Shown piece after piece: positions 1 to 11,904 of a DNA stretch of 64,000 nt. The notes beneath the pieces are model-generated. The model had not been told where the DNA came from, made no database searches, and worked only from the letters and a program-made list of their open reading frames with translations. The stretch covers positions 36,077,949 through 36,141,948 of the forward strand of contig OX387182.1 of the NCBI GenBank assembly GCA_947561395.2. Reading direction: 5' to 3'. Positions within the stretch are counted from its first letter, which is position 1; each line of letters opens with the position of its first letter. The DNA is from Buxus sempervirens. Its lineage: Eukaryota; Streptophyta; Magnoliopsida; Buxales; Buxaceae. The position numbers and the translations under genes were made by a program.

Positions 1-735
1 ATAAACCATTACATAGATAGAAAGCTTTAGCTTTATTACTCCCTTGGTATTAATGAGGCATAAACCTTATCCCACTTCTTTTTATCATACTGAAAAGTTT
101 GAAATCCTATTTCAGTTATTAATGTCATGGGTTATGATGTTATTCTTTTGTTTCTGTAATTTTTTTACATTTTATCTTAAATGTTGTTCCTGATAATAGG
201 TAAACTAATTATCTGTTACCAACTGCAAAATTTTTAGAAAAAAAGGGAAAAAATTAAATATATTAGATAGGCAATTCTTCAAATAGATAATAGGTACCGG
301 TAGCTTCACTTTTGAACAATATGAAAGAATGCCTTAGCAACTATTACTAATGAAGCATCACACATCGTAATACAGGCAAATAGCTATATTTACCTGAAGT
401 TGACAGTTGTTTGAGATCAATGTCTGAGAATAATACCAGAAATTGTAAACCATGCGAGAAAAGAAGTTCAGAAGTATGGTTTTGTGAGATAGCTGTAAAT
501 TACAAAAGATGTCTGAGAATATACCAGGAAATGTAAAGGTGTGCAAAAACACACGTCTGAGAATTACAGAAGAAATCCAACACCCTACAAGAACAAATGG
601 TTGGAAGAATGGTTCTGTGAGATGGCTGTATGGAATGGATGAGAATAATAGCTGAAAATTTTAAATTAATAAATCTAACCAATTACACCAACTAACAGGA
701 ATTTTTTTTTTTTTAAATTAACCATCTAACAGGCT
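1..735. other. Upstream intergenic sequence, no gene recognised
   Basis: AT-rich sequence upstream of the cupin gene. I see no ORF with a recognisable product and no RNA gene. It presumably includes part of the upstream region of the gene starting at 879, but I could not fix a TATA box. Confidence 0.5.
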
Positions 736-795
736 GCTTGGTGTTTTCCGAAAACCATTCTAATTGCTTGGTGTTTTCCAAAAACCATTCTAATT
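736..795. repeat. 30-bp tandem duplication just upstream of the cupin gene
   Basis: Two adjacent 30-bp copies (736-765 and 766-795) beginning gcttggtgttttcc differ at one base. They lie about 85 bp before the start codon, so they are probably in the promoter or 5' leader. Any regulatory effect is unknown. Confidence 0.8.
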
Positions 796-878
796 CCCCT
801 TTGATCACGTTACCCTGAGACTGCCAAAACAACCCAACAGACAAACCCTGGAAGGAGAATGAAGGGAATATTCTTGTG

Positions 879-2438
879 ATGGCAAACCCTAGGAGAAATT
901 CCTACTCCAACACCAACCCAACGTCTGAAAATTCACTGCAGACCCAACCCTTCTCTCCCTCTTCTCTAGTCTTCTTCTTGAAGAGGCCACACGCGTTCCC
1001 TTTCCTTCTCTCCATCTTCGTACTCCTAACTTGGGTCTTTCTCAGACTCCAACACCTTCACAGTTTCAATTCTCATCAACAAGTCCATCCTCATGACAAT
1101 CAGAGATGGAGCAGCAGCGAGGACGACGAGAAGGCCAACTTGGTCAGATTTAGCTCTGGATTTCCTTCCCAGATCTCCACTGACAAGAGAGGATGGTTGA
1201 TCAATCCTGTGACCATAGCCCGGGAATCTGGAATTTCAGGTTCGTCGTGTCGGAACCTCATATACTCTCTCTCTCTCTCTCTGTTTTATGATATTTCTAG
1301 GGCTTTGTTTTGCCATTTTTTTTCTTCATCTGATATGGGATTGACTTTCCTTTCTCAATATCATTATTTCGCTTTCATGTTCCTGTTATTCTCTTTAAAA
1401 TCTTGACAACTTTGTTCTAAATTTTCTCGCACATTAATTATTCTCTACAGGGGGAGCAGTATCTTGTGCTTCAGTGCATGTGGGTCAAATCCGACCTGGT
1501 GGGGTTAGGGGAAATCACAGGCATTACACTTGCAACGAGACATTCATCATTTGGGGTGCTAGAACAAAATTTCGGGTATGCTATCTTTTACTTGAGGGAA
1601 AGAATGTAATATTTTCTCTATTTTACAAAAAAAAAAAATTTTTAAATCCCATTTTCTGTCGGGATACTGGCTCTGCTAAAAATCGATAGTTATGGAATTG
1701 TGAAGTTTTTCCTTGGAATTTGAAGCTCTAATGAGGTAACTAGTAGAATCTTTTATCAGAGCAATTAATTCTAATATGCATTGACAATTTAAGTACATTC
1801 TGTTCTCTTGGATTTGGTAGCCCTAAACAGGAGATTGAATTGGCCTAAAATTGCACACTTGTTCCAACCCACAAGTTTTGCATTTTATCTTTGAATTTGC
1901 GGGTAACTTCCCTTTTGTTGTCCACCTTAATAAGACTGGAGTTGGATAGATGTTTATAATTATCCAATTTATGTAGTTCTGGATCTGTTGATCCTTTTCA
2001 TGGCCCATCAGGTGATTCGTCCACAAATATACAATGCTACGGAATGAGATACCAGAGCAGTAAAAATGAAAAACGGATAGAAGAATTTGATTTTTGTTTG
2101 TTTACATGATTGAGTAAAAAAAATGCGGAGTCTGAGTTTATACAAGTTGCTGCAAAGAATGTCTTTAAGATTCAGAAAGTTGTGAAATTGTATTGTCTTA
2201 GTATGTTGATTTGACTCTGGATCTTTTTCAGCTAGAGAACAGCCAAATAGCAGATAAAGGTTACACTGAAGTAACAGTTGGTGCAGAAGAAGTTGCTGTT
2301 GCTGCTAGCCCAAGTGGAACTGCACATGCTTTAGTAAATTTGGATCCCAAACGAATGACATTCTTTTTGGGGTGCCAAGACAGTATCATTACCTATAATA
2401 GCTCTACCACAGATTTTAATGTCTGGAAAGATCTTTAA
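879..2438 (+). CDS. RmlC-like cupin family membrane-anchored protein, 3 exons
   Basis: Exons 879-1239, 1451-1575 and 2232-2438 join in frame across GT-AG introns to give 230 residues. The ATG at 879 is used because the codon before it is GTG. Residues about 34-56 are a hydrophobic segment with FPFLLSIFVLLTWVFL, likely a single signal anchor. Exon 2 carries the cupin core RPGGVRGNHRHYTCNETF (about 135-152), where H143 and H145 are the expected metal-binding pair and E150 the conserved acid. Exon 3 continues the barrel with an Ala/Val-rich stretch and FFLGCQD. I recognise this as a conserved plant RmlC-like cupin family of this length. The substrate is not known to me. The gene looks intact, with no frameshift. 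Confidence 0.85.
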
Positions 2439-5400
2439 GTGCTAATTCATCATTATATCTGCTTTTACTCCTTCAGTCTTTGGCTGAACGGGAATGAGTA
2501 TTTTTCTCTGTTGTTATTAAGTAACTAACAGTAGTTGCTTTTTGTATATTAAGATTTATTTTAAAAGGGCTGACAGTTGTTCATTATTTCATGTGCGTAT
2601 TCACATTTATTAGCCTGAAATTCCTTTAAAAGCAACCTCCAAAATTGGTTTCCTCAGACCTGAGTGCTCAGGCATCGATACACATATGCAGTATCTGGTG
2701 GCCCCAGGAGTTTTGTTGAACCGAGTCATAAACTATTTAATGTAGTTTATTTGAGTGAGTGAGTGCATATTTTCATTACATGTATTGCAGTCAACTTCAC
2801 TGAATAAGTGGTTTTATATTAGGAGCAGTTGACTGTAATGTAAATTTATGCACTCAAAAACATCTGCCATTTTATTTTTTATGTGGTGAAAGGAAGAGGG
2901 GGAAAAAATTCTATTGTTGGTTACTACCATTTCTATTTCTTGGACCATTTTCTGGACATTTAGTATGTTTTTCTTGACTGCCCAAAAATTAAGTTTTATG
3001 GTTGTGGTAATCGACCAAATTGGACGTTGGTTTAGGAAATCTAATTATCAGGATCGTCAGATGTTCAGTCTTGATACCTCCATCTTTCTCCTCAATGTTG
3101 GATGTGATCAAGTGTGATCCTTATCCTTTTGCTTCTCCATCTGAGGGCATTGCTTTGAACTTATCAAGGAATTTATGTAGATTGAATGTTTGTATGAATA
3201 GTAATTTTTGGCATGGTGAGCATAATTTCCAATTTCCTAGGGTGAACATTGACACTATGGCATGTGATATGGATCTTGATGTTGGGAGATGGGTGTGGAG
3301 GGAAAGATTTGTAAATTCCTGAAAAAGGAGTTGATTTTGGCACAACAGAAAAGTAAACAGGAACAACACTTTTTACAAGTGACCAATATTGCAGATGGAT
3401 CTCATCTCCCATTCATTTTAATGTTTTCTTAACAGGAATGTTTTCTCACTATTAGGCTTCAAGGCTTGTATGCAGGTGGTTTGCTGAGAAAATCACAAGA
3501 AATTTATGTGGTTTCCCATAATGACCTTTCTATTCACTTGTCTTAAGAAAATTTTCCTTTCTTAAAGGCAATGGACAAGGCAGCATCCCAAGAATGCATA
3601 AATCATGCAGGAAGAAATTGTCCAGTTCACTGCATTAGGTTCAACATGGTGCTCTGGAAGATTTATGTGTTTGGAGGTGATCAAAAGTTTTTTAATCTCA
3701 TCCTAAAGGAGTTTGGATAGTTCAACCGATAAAAAAAAAGGAGTTTGGATAGTTCAGGGACATAATTTCTGAGCTTCGGTGCATTACTGGTCAAGCATAA
3801 TCCAGTGAGTAGTTCTTCATCTAAACTGGATAACAGTGTGCCTTGGATAATATATGTGAATTAGATAGTAGACAATTCATACATTGACTGTTAATTTTCA
3901 AAATAAAATCTCTCTCTCTCTGGCTCTATTTCTATACTTTGCACGTGCACATGTGTACACGTACACAATTTTATATAGTTGTAATTTTGTTAATGTGGCA
4001 ATGTGGATTTCTTCAAATATCTCAAAATTCAATTTATAGTTCCAGTAGTTTACCAGGAAACAAATAAATAAGTAAAACCAAGTACAATGCTGCTATTTTC
4101 TTATAAGCTGTTGTTCTTCATTATTGTCAGTGAGACATTTAGTTGATTTGTGGTAAAACTGTGAGAAATCATTAAAGATCCTAATTGTTAACCTTATTAT
4201 TGTTGTTGACCATGTTTATGGCGAGAAATTGTCTCGGTAGAAATTTGCACTGTACTCAAGTTGTGGATACAGAATGGGTGAAATTAACATGTAAATAGCT
4301 AAATGATTATAATGCTAATATTTTCATTCGAGATGTTATGTCCAGGTTTGTTTTTGCATTTATTCTATGTACTCAAAGGACATTATGTTTCATCACTTTC
4401 ATGTATGAGCTTTCGTGATGTCTGATGCGATAATTCTAAGTTAAAAATATGTGAAATTACCACTTTACATATTTGATCATGGTGTTTGCTTTGAAGAGAG
4501 AATTTATTTCCATTCATTCTCTTTTTTTTTTTTTTTCTGTTTCTTTTCTTTGTTCTCTATGTTGTCTTGTAGTAAATCAAAATGCTGATAAAAAATCATT
4601 GGTTTAAACTGCTAGGACAACTGCTGTATGCAGGCAATGTCCTGACTTAGAAAAGTTGGTGTTGGCATCACTCTTAATGAAAATCATTGAGGTCCCATTC
4701 TCAGTCACTAGAAGATGATCCCAGTATTTAGATTCATTACGATTTTGTTTTATTTTATATTGTAATTCAGATAGATTTTGAATATACACCATTTTGGAGA
4801 TCAGACCAAGGCAACAAATCTGATGGCCATGTTCAATCTTGTTTGATTATCTGTCTACATAAGAACAGGGTTCATACATGCAAAATGTGGGACTAAAATT
4901 CACTAGGCATTTCGTGAACCCTTACAGTTTTATTAGAAAAGAAGTAGAAATTCAAACACAGAAGTGGAAAGTAAAAATTAGGAGGATTTTGCACTTTCTG
5001 TGTCAAAGTGGGAGTTGTCTTGGTTTGAGATTGTTTTGATGAAATGGTATTTGTATTTCTTAGAACTACTTTTTGACATCTGCTTATTTAATAAGTTGGA
5101 TGAGGAATCTATATTTTTATCTTTTTACTTGTTTAGACAATTTCATTGGGATTATGTATTTTTACTTTTGTTGTTAACTTCATGTTATTTCAGAAATTTT
5201 CTAAGGTGTTTTTTTTCCCTAGTTTGTTGCTTTGGTCTTTCATGTCAGTTGATCTTTGAAGGATGATGCTTGCCTGTAGCTTTCTTTTGATGTTACATGG
5301 TTTTTGACAGAAGGTCTGGATCCATCTTGAAGCAGAAGGAAACCGTGGATATTGTTCAGATTACAGAGCAGAACAATGGATTAAGCAAATAAGAAAATCC

Positions 5401-6473
5401 CCCTAACCATTAATTTTTGGTTTAATCTGGATAAAAAGGAGCATGATTCATAATGGTTTCACTAGAGAAGGAACGTATATAGAAATTATAACAGATAATT
5501 TGATTGAGGTGACAAGTGAGAAAGAATCTGTCTAGATCACAGAGCAGAGGATTACAGAGATTAGTAGGTAAGGCTTTTAGGTGATTTTGCAAAGACAGGA
5601 AGAAAGCCAATATAATGCCAAGCTGGTTGTGGTAGGTCCAATGTCGATTCTTGTAAAGAAACAATATAGAATGAGCTACACTTAGGTGAGAGGATTTGCA
5701 AGGAAGGTCATATTTATAGTGCCTCCCAGATTCTAAAGATTCAATGAACTGTTAGAGATACCATTTGGCTTTGTTATCAGTTTTGAGGATTGAAAAGGGA
5801 GTTACAAGTTCTAGGGAGGAAAGGGTGTTTTGGTTAAAGAAAATAGCATTCCACAGTAGAAAGGAAAAGACTTAAAAGTGATTTCATGTATAGCTTGATG
5901 GCTTCTTTCCAGAGGTTGAGAAGTTTCAGAGGTACAAGAAATATTAGACAAAGTAACAGAATCTTTTCTTTTATGAAGCTTGTGAGACAAGGTTGAAAGA
6001 GTGTTGAAACAAAATTTGTGGAGGATTGGACACCCCCCACTTATTACAAGAAAGAGTTACGATTGAGAAAGTTGAATTTATTTATGATAAATTTAACTCA
6101 TATGGAGGTAAGAAGGGCACTTCTCCGTGGTTGAGGAAAGAATTTGGAATTGAAATTCAAATTCTTTCTGATATACAGAAGCTATTTTCTTGGCTACAAA
6201 AATCGAATGTCATGTAGCTCAAAAATTGGGAGCTGAGTAGATAATCACTGAATTCTGATCCTTTAATGTGTGCTTTAAAATTTCTTTTAGAAGCATTGTG
6301 AAGTAAGCTCTTCTGCTGAAGTGTTTGTCTTTCAGTCTTGGTCTGCCCTGTGCTCCTCTAATCACTAACCTCATCTTTTTCCCTTCTGCATAAGCTATTT
6401 GTGAGCATCTTTCCAGATCATTAGCAGTAAGACTTATCCCTTTCAACTCTTTAACTTTACCAGTTTGACTGCT
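2439..6473. other. 3' flank and intergenic region, no convincing gene
   Basis: Four kilobases of AT-rich sequence after the cupin stop codon. The first few hundred bases are probably 3' UTR. Short open stretches on both strands show no domain, no splice-consistent continuation and no recognisable product. A 20-odd-bp direct repeat containing ggagtttggatagttca occurs near 3705-3760. The 5.3-6.5 kb part may be a decayed element, but I cannot assign it. Confidence 0.5.
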
Positions 6474-6532
6474 CCAATCCCTTCTCATTCATTGGCTTCC
6501 TCCCAATCCCTTCTCATTCATTGGCTTCCTCC
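6474..6532. repeat. 29-bp tandem duplication
   Basis: Two head-to-tail copies of a 29-bp unit containing cttctcattcattggcttcc. Simple tandem duplication with no evident function. Confidence 0.8.
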
Positions 6533-6869
6533 TGTAATGTATACAAGTTTGACTGGTTTGATGGTTGAGATTTTTGAGAGAAATGTGGCTTCAAAGGATT
6601 TACCTGCTTGCAGATTGACTGGCTAGACTCGAGTGAAGGTTTTCTCATATGATAATATTTAACTCCAGGTCTATTCAGACATTTTAATGGTTACCCTTCT
6701 TTGATATTTTGTGTGTATTTTGCATTCAGTACACCAATTTGTAGTGGACACGAAGGATCAAAATGTTACCTTGCCCATAGGCGCAACCTTAAACCGATAA
6801 AATAATAATTAACAATAAATATTAAGAGATAAATTGAATGTATTTGTGTACAACTTAATAATGTATATA

Positions 6870-7569
6870 TAGGGATGCTCGGCGGGCCGGCCCTGCACGC
6901 CTGGGGCGTGCTGCGCGGGCCATGGGCTGCGGCATGCGTGGCCTGTTTAGCCGGGCCTGGTGGGCTAGGTATTAAACGTAATTTTTAAAAAAATAATAAA
7001 GAAAAAATTCATAAAAAAATTTTGAAAAATATTTTTATTGTTCTCAAAATTGTCTTATATATATTGGGATAGATTTTGCCCAAAAAAATATAAATTACAC
7101 CCATTAAAGACTTAAAGTAGTCTAATTAAAAACCATGGACTTGACAAATATATTTAATTGGAGATTTTATAACAGATTTTTGGGCTTATTTATACCTAGT
7201 TATTTTCTTAACTTTGATTGATTATATAAGAGCTTCAACAATCGTGGGGGTATCCTTAATTTTTAGGTAAAATAATTTAATTATGATACTATTGATGCAA
7301 GAAGTCAATCTATCCTAGTGGTTAAGGAGATAGACTTGAAAGCTATTGATCTAAGCTCGAATTCTGCTGTTGACAATTTCTATTTCCTTTTTCAAACCCA
7401 ATATATGAAGCCCAACTACTATGTAATCCACAAAGCCCAACTACGTTGGGCGTGCCTTATGCAGGCCAGCCTGTGGGCGGCCCATGCGGCCCGCTTAGAA
7501 ACGAGCCGTGGGCCCAGAACCCCCGGCACGCTACGGCCCGTTGGCGTGCCGGCCCAATAAGCATCCCTA
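6870..7569. mobile_element. Non-autonomous hAT-type DNA transposon, 700 bp
   Basis: The ends are inverted repeats: left TAGGGATGCTCGGCGGGCCG against right (reverse complement) TAGGGATGCTTATTGGGCCG. The element is bounded by a perfect 8-bp target duplication, tgtatata, at 6862-6869 and 7570-7577. The 8-bp duplication and TAGGGATG-like terminus are typical of hAT elements. The terminal 100-130 bp on each side are GC-rich and full of GGGC/GCCC motifs, like hAT subterminal repeats, while the middle is AT-rich. No transposase is encoded. The flanks are TA-rich, so the duplication alone is weaker evidence than the TIRs. A tRNA-like segment lies inside. Confidence 0.82.
7304..7374 (+). pseudogene. 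tRNA-Ser(UGA)-like relic inside the hAT element
   Basis: A 71-base segment begins GTCAA and ends TTGAC, which pair as an acceptor stem. It has a box-A-like tagtggttaagga and an anticodon arm with loop CTTGAAA (anticodon TGA) and four of five stem pairs. The box-B-like gctcgaattc is diverged from GGTTCGAATCC. The long variable arm expected in tRNA-Ser is missing and the T stem is mismatched, so it is a relic, not a working tRNA. It could be a captured tRNA gene or a tRNA-derived SINE head. Confidence 0.6.
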
Positions 7570-7577
7570 TGTATATA

Positions 7578-9197
7578 TATATAGATTTCTTTGAAGGAGA
7601 TAAGCACTGATTAAATGAAATTATACAATATCAATTTGTCACTAATAAATACATAACATTTCTAATGACTAAATTGCAAGTGAAATCTATCAAGCTAACA
7701 ATGAAGGCTTCTCACACAAGAATCTTACTTCGTTTCAACGTGATCAGTAGATCTAGATGTGTGTTTTTTGCTACATAAATTAGGAGAACACGAATATCAT
7801 TATGTTCCAATGCGGCTCTACAAGCAAAATATGGTTATGTATCTTGAGAAAAAATTTGAATTAACAGGATCGGAATAAGTGGCGCACTAAAGTCAATTTG
7901 GCAGCACAAAAATTCAGTGGTAATAACCTAATACAATGGACTCAAGAAAACGCCATTTTGTAGCGGTGGTGTCTCACAAATGGAGAGAGTGAAATAGGCA
8001 AAATTTTCAGAACAAAGCTATCTTGGAGGAGAATTTGGTTAGCATCATAATCGAGAGGTGAATGGTTGTAGCTTAGTGCATATATAGAGTTGCAAGTTGA
8101 GTGGTTGTAACTTAGTGCATGTTAATTTGAAGTACAAAGCAATGCAGGTGCCTTCCACTATTTCATGATAAAAATGAAGAAAAAACTTTATTTTAATATT
8201 TACGCATTTTAACATTTTTTTTTTATTTTAAAAGCATTTTTAATAAATATTGGACAATAAAAGAGATAAAAAGGCTTTCTTTATATGGTTCGGGACAAAG
8301 TTCATCATGTCGGTTTCGATGTCATTTCACTGAGAGCTTTGCTGTGCTGTTTCGTTGGCACACTGTTATTATCACTGAATTTTTCGTGTTGCTCAAAAAT
8401 AAAAAAATTATTAATATTTTGTGAAATAAATAAACAAATAAAAATATAATGACAAATAAATACATTTATGTTCTTTATACACAAACACCCACTCGTATTA
8501 GTATATTATGTATATGATACATATGCTTAATACATTTAACTTTATAAGAAATTAGTTAATTATCTCAGCCGATTCTTATTCTTTAGTGTATGATTATGAT
8601 TCTTTGATTTATATTTATATTTATTAAAATGTAATAAGATCAACTATTTTATAATATATAATTAAATTAAATTAATAGACTAATGTATTATTTTGATTGA
8701 CCATTTAGATATAAATTTTATTATTTATTAAAACTAATAACTAAACCCTTTTATTGTTATTTATTAAGATCCATCTTATTGTTTTTTGAAAAACCTTTTT
8801 TTTTTTTATAGTTATTAGTTTTTAAGTAACAATTTGCGTAAATGCGTTCTTTTTATAAATAACAAAAATTTTGAAGAAAAGATAGAAAGTTCAGGGGTTT
8901 TTTTATAAATAAGAGTAAGGGGTATTTTGTTGACTCGGTTTTTGTTTCCAAATATCAAGGGCATTCACAGGCAGCTATCTTACCAAATACCAATGGAACA
9001 CCGCAGGTGCGACACAAGATGTTCGGCTGCGTTTGGGGATGCTTAATTAAGTGTTTTTTCTGAGCTTTTAGCTTAATAAAGCACTTTTTTAAGTCGAATA
9101 TTGTTTGGTAATCTAAAATGGATAACTTATCCCCAAGGAGTAAAAAAAGCACCCCTATAAGGAGAAGCCCCTATTCGTAGCTTCTCCTCGGGCAAAG
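7578..9197. other. AT-rich intergenic sequence
   Basis: No gene is supported. 8160-8900 is very AT-rich with homopolymer runs. Around 9023-9200 there is MITE-like wording (gcgtttggggatgctt, then tgtttggtaatctaaaatgg), but I could not find matching termini or a target duplication. Confidence 0.45.
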
Positions 9198-10055
9198 CGT
9201 ACAACTAAAGGTGTAAGTAGGGCGGGTTGGGTCAGGTTATGAGAGTTCAGGTTCAACCCAATCTAGGATTTACTAGCCCAAATTTGTCGTTGACCCACCC
9301 TACCCCAAACTCACTAAACCCAAACCAAACATTATTGTTTTAGTTCGAGCTGGGTTTTGGTTGGCCCAAACAAAATGTAAGATTTTGAATTTTTTTTACA
9401 ATTTTTGTTATAATTACAAAATATTGAAATATCATTCATTAAATCGTCTATCAACATACTTTTATGTTTGTTTGTTATAAATGCAAATATTACAAATTCC
9501 TCTTGATTCTTCCCTTGAATTTGGGAAAAAAAACACTTAATTAATTTATTTCATTAAAAATTTTAAAATATAATACTGGCTCATTATATTTGTGGTTTTG
9601 CACAATCTTTCTTGTAGAATATGTGCTCTCAAATATCACATTCATTGTGTAGACACCCCAAATTGCACTGCCAAATAAGAAAATAATAAAAACATGTAAT
9701 TAGAGCTTAAAACAGGTCAAAAAAGCCTAAAAATAGAATGAACAGGCTTTGCCCGTATCTTCTTCACGGGCCTATCGCGCCCGAAAATTATCTACGGGCA
9801 GGCGCGCCCGTAGTACCAATACGGTCACTATTGGACCGTAGTGCATTTACGGTCATTAAAAACACGTGCAAGTTTTGTCCTTCTCTCGATTTCCGAGCTC
9901 TATTTGAAGTCCAATATATCTTTAAACGAGCGAATTACGTCTTTTATTCGCTCAAGTCACATTGGTTGGCTATGGATGTGCATTATCTCTGTATTTCACC
10001 CTATCTTAAAGACCAGGCTATATCCTTCTGGACCAGCCTTGCCCCTGGGTGTGTC

Positions 10056-10064
10056 TATAAATAG
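10056..10064 (+). promoter_or_regulatory. TATA box of the solo LTR
   Basis: TATAAATAG followed by aggctctctcc, a good plant TATA box in the middle of the LTR. It marks the likely U3/R boundary and a possible residual outward promoter. Confidence 0.55.
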
Positions 10065-10238
10065 AGGCTCTCTCCTCTAGCTAAGGACCACGAAATTTTG
10101 AATCCAAGGAATTCTAAGAAGCTCCAAGAGAAGAGAAAGAACTCCTGCTGCTCTGCCTGCTCAATCCAGGTAAGTCCCCTATCCTTTTTTATTTTCTGTC
10201 TTCAATTCTAGATGTAATAGGATCATCTCTATTGCTGT

Positions 10239-10523
10239 AGAATAAGGCCATATCTGTTTTTGTATCCCTAAACTTGTCTCTAAGTACCTCAAGGGTCTCT
10301 CTAGCCGTAAAACGTGAAGAGAGAACTAGGGGAAAGGGGAACAGGTGGATCCCTAGAATAGAACCCCATATCTGTTTTTCTCTTTCTTTTAGAATAAGGC
10401 CTGTGATTGTGTTTGTGTAACCAAACCTATCTCCAAGTACCTCAAGAGTCTCTCTAGCCGTAAAACGTGAAGAGAGAACTAGGGAAAAAGAGAACAGGTG
10501 GATCCGTAGGGTAGACCCCCATG
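10239..10523. repeat. Tandem duplication of about 152 bp within the LTR
   Basis: Two adjacent copies (from 10239 and from 10391) each start agaataaggc and share tctctctagccgtaaaacgt and aacaggtggatcc. The duplication lies downstream of the TATA box, in the R/U5-like part. Confidence 0.75.
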
Positions 10524-11604
10524 TGCTCTAATTTGTGAGATGTGGCTATTTTGAATATCCTGATCATGTTTAATTGTTTTTATGATATATCTGAATGAAT
10601 GACATGAGTCTATGATGTTTATAGCATGAGATCCCCACTTTTTGCTAAAATTTGGATTTTTGCCACTTTTGCACCTACGGCACTGTTTTCGTGATTTTTG
10701 TGATTTTAGGCTAAGATCTTGGATTTATCATGATCAATATGATAGATTTGAATCTAGAAGCCTAATAGTAAATTCTAGGGTTTCATGAGATGGTTTTTAA
10801 ATTGTTTTTCATTATTGAGAGAAGACCCTACGGTCTAAATTCTCCCCTTTTGGTGTTTTTCATCAACGTGGGTATTTTTGGTTTTGATTTTCAGATTTAA
10901 TGTGAAATTTGGGCTTTATCTATGTCCTGGACTATTCAAGTTAAGTTTTGAAATATTTTATAAAAATCATATTTTTTTAGATTTCTAGAATTTTGACTTG
11001 AAGCCAGATTTTTGGATTTTTCACTTTAAATTGATTTTATTTGATTTTATCTCAATTTTATTTTGATCATGAAACCCTAGGAATGGTATGATCATATTTG
11101 AAAGTTCTGGATCAATCAGACTATTCATATGAAAAACCATACAATTTTGCCTTTTTTGATTTTTGTGATTTTTATAGCAAGCTTTTTCTTTTATTTTAAC
11201 ATGAACAAATACCTGATAACCACCTTGTGTGGATGAATAGGGGTGCCTAACACCTTCCCCTGTTCATAACTTAATCCCCTTTCCCATCTCTGGTTGTTTT
11301 TTTTTAGGAGGGATATTTTGCCCTAAAATTTGCCTTTTGTGCTTATTTAATATTTTGGTGTCCATTCACACCTAAATTGAATGGTGGCGACTCTTTGTTT
11401 AATTTGATCCCGTGTGATGATTGAGGAAATCATTAAATTGATTTTTTCCCATGTCTCACACATTGTAACATATATGTATATGTATGTGAGTATAAAATTA
11501 TTTATTTGACAAAAATTTATAAACTTATCATTACATGTTAATAATTTATGTTTAATAGTTCATTGCATCAATACAATGACAATATAAAAGGAAAAAAAAA
11601 ACAA

Positions 11605-11632
11605 TGACACACACACACACACACATATATAT

Positions 11633-11664
<32 letters not shown>
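11605..11664. repeat. (AC)n-(TA)n microsatellite
   Basis: About 20 bp of AC repeat runs directly into about 40 bp of TA repeat, inside the right part of the split hAT element. Confidence 0.9.
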
Positions 11665-11668
<4 letters not shown>

Positions 11669-11904
11669 TTGGTGGAGTTTTATATATATATTTATATGAG
11701 AGCGTGTACATAAAGTCAACATTAACTTCGGGCTTTTCAGGTTGTATAGCTTGAACCCAAGCCCAACCCAAACTCAACTTTAGGCTAGAAATGAAACCTA
11801 ATCCAAACCCAAACCCAAACTCAATGCTTACTTTGGGTTCTTATTCGGGTTGGGTTGGGCGGGCTTTTAGATGATCCGGCTACATTTACAGCTCTACGTA
11901 CAAC

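Larger units (their letters stand above)
9648..11460 (+). mobile_element. Solo LTR, Tat/Ogre-like Ty3/gypsy, 1813 bp, nested in the hAT
   Basis: It begins TGTAGACACCCC and ends TGTCTCACA, with a perfect 5-bp duplication cattg at 9643-9647 and 11461-11465. The start TGTAGACACC and the 3'-proximal ggtggcgactct are the wording I associate with large Tat/Ogre-type LTRs. A TATA box at 10056-10064 agrees with plus orientation. No internal coding region or second LTR is present, so it is a solo LTR left by LTR-LTR recombination. Confidence 0.82.
9206..11896. mobile_element. Second non-autonomous hAT-type element, split by a solo LTR
   Basis: Left end TAAAGGTGTAAGTAGGGCGG and right end (reverse complement) TAGAGCTGTAAATGTAGCCG form imperfect inverted repeats. 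They are bounded by a perfect 8-bp duplication, cgtacaac, at 9198-9205 and 11897-11904. The subterminal parts are full of GGGTTGGGT / ACCCAACCC repeats on both sides. A solo LTR with its own duplication lies at 9648-11460. Without it the element is about 870 bp. No transposase is present. It is older than the LTR nested in it. Confidence 0.8.

Noticed and set aside
2914..3322. Open frames downstream of the cupin gene as a small gene
   Set aside because: No similarity, no splice-consistent extension, and an ordinary length for AT-rich intergenic sequence.
6219..6488. Minus-strand 89-codon frame as a retroelement gag fragment
   Set aside because: No conserved motif (no CCHC knuckle or gag signature). 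It partly overlaps a simple tandem duplication.
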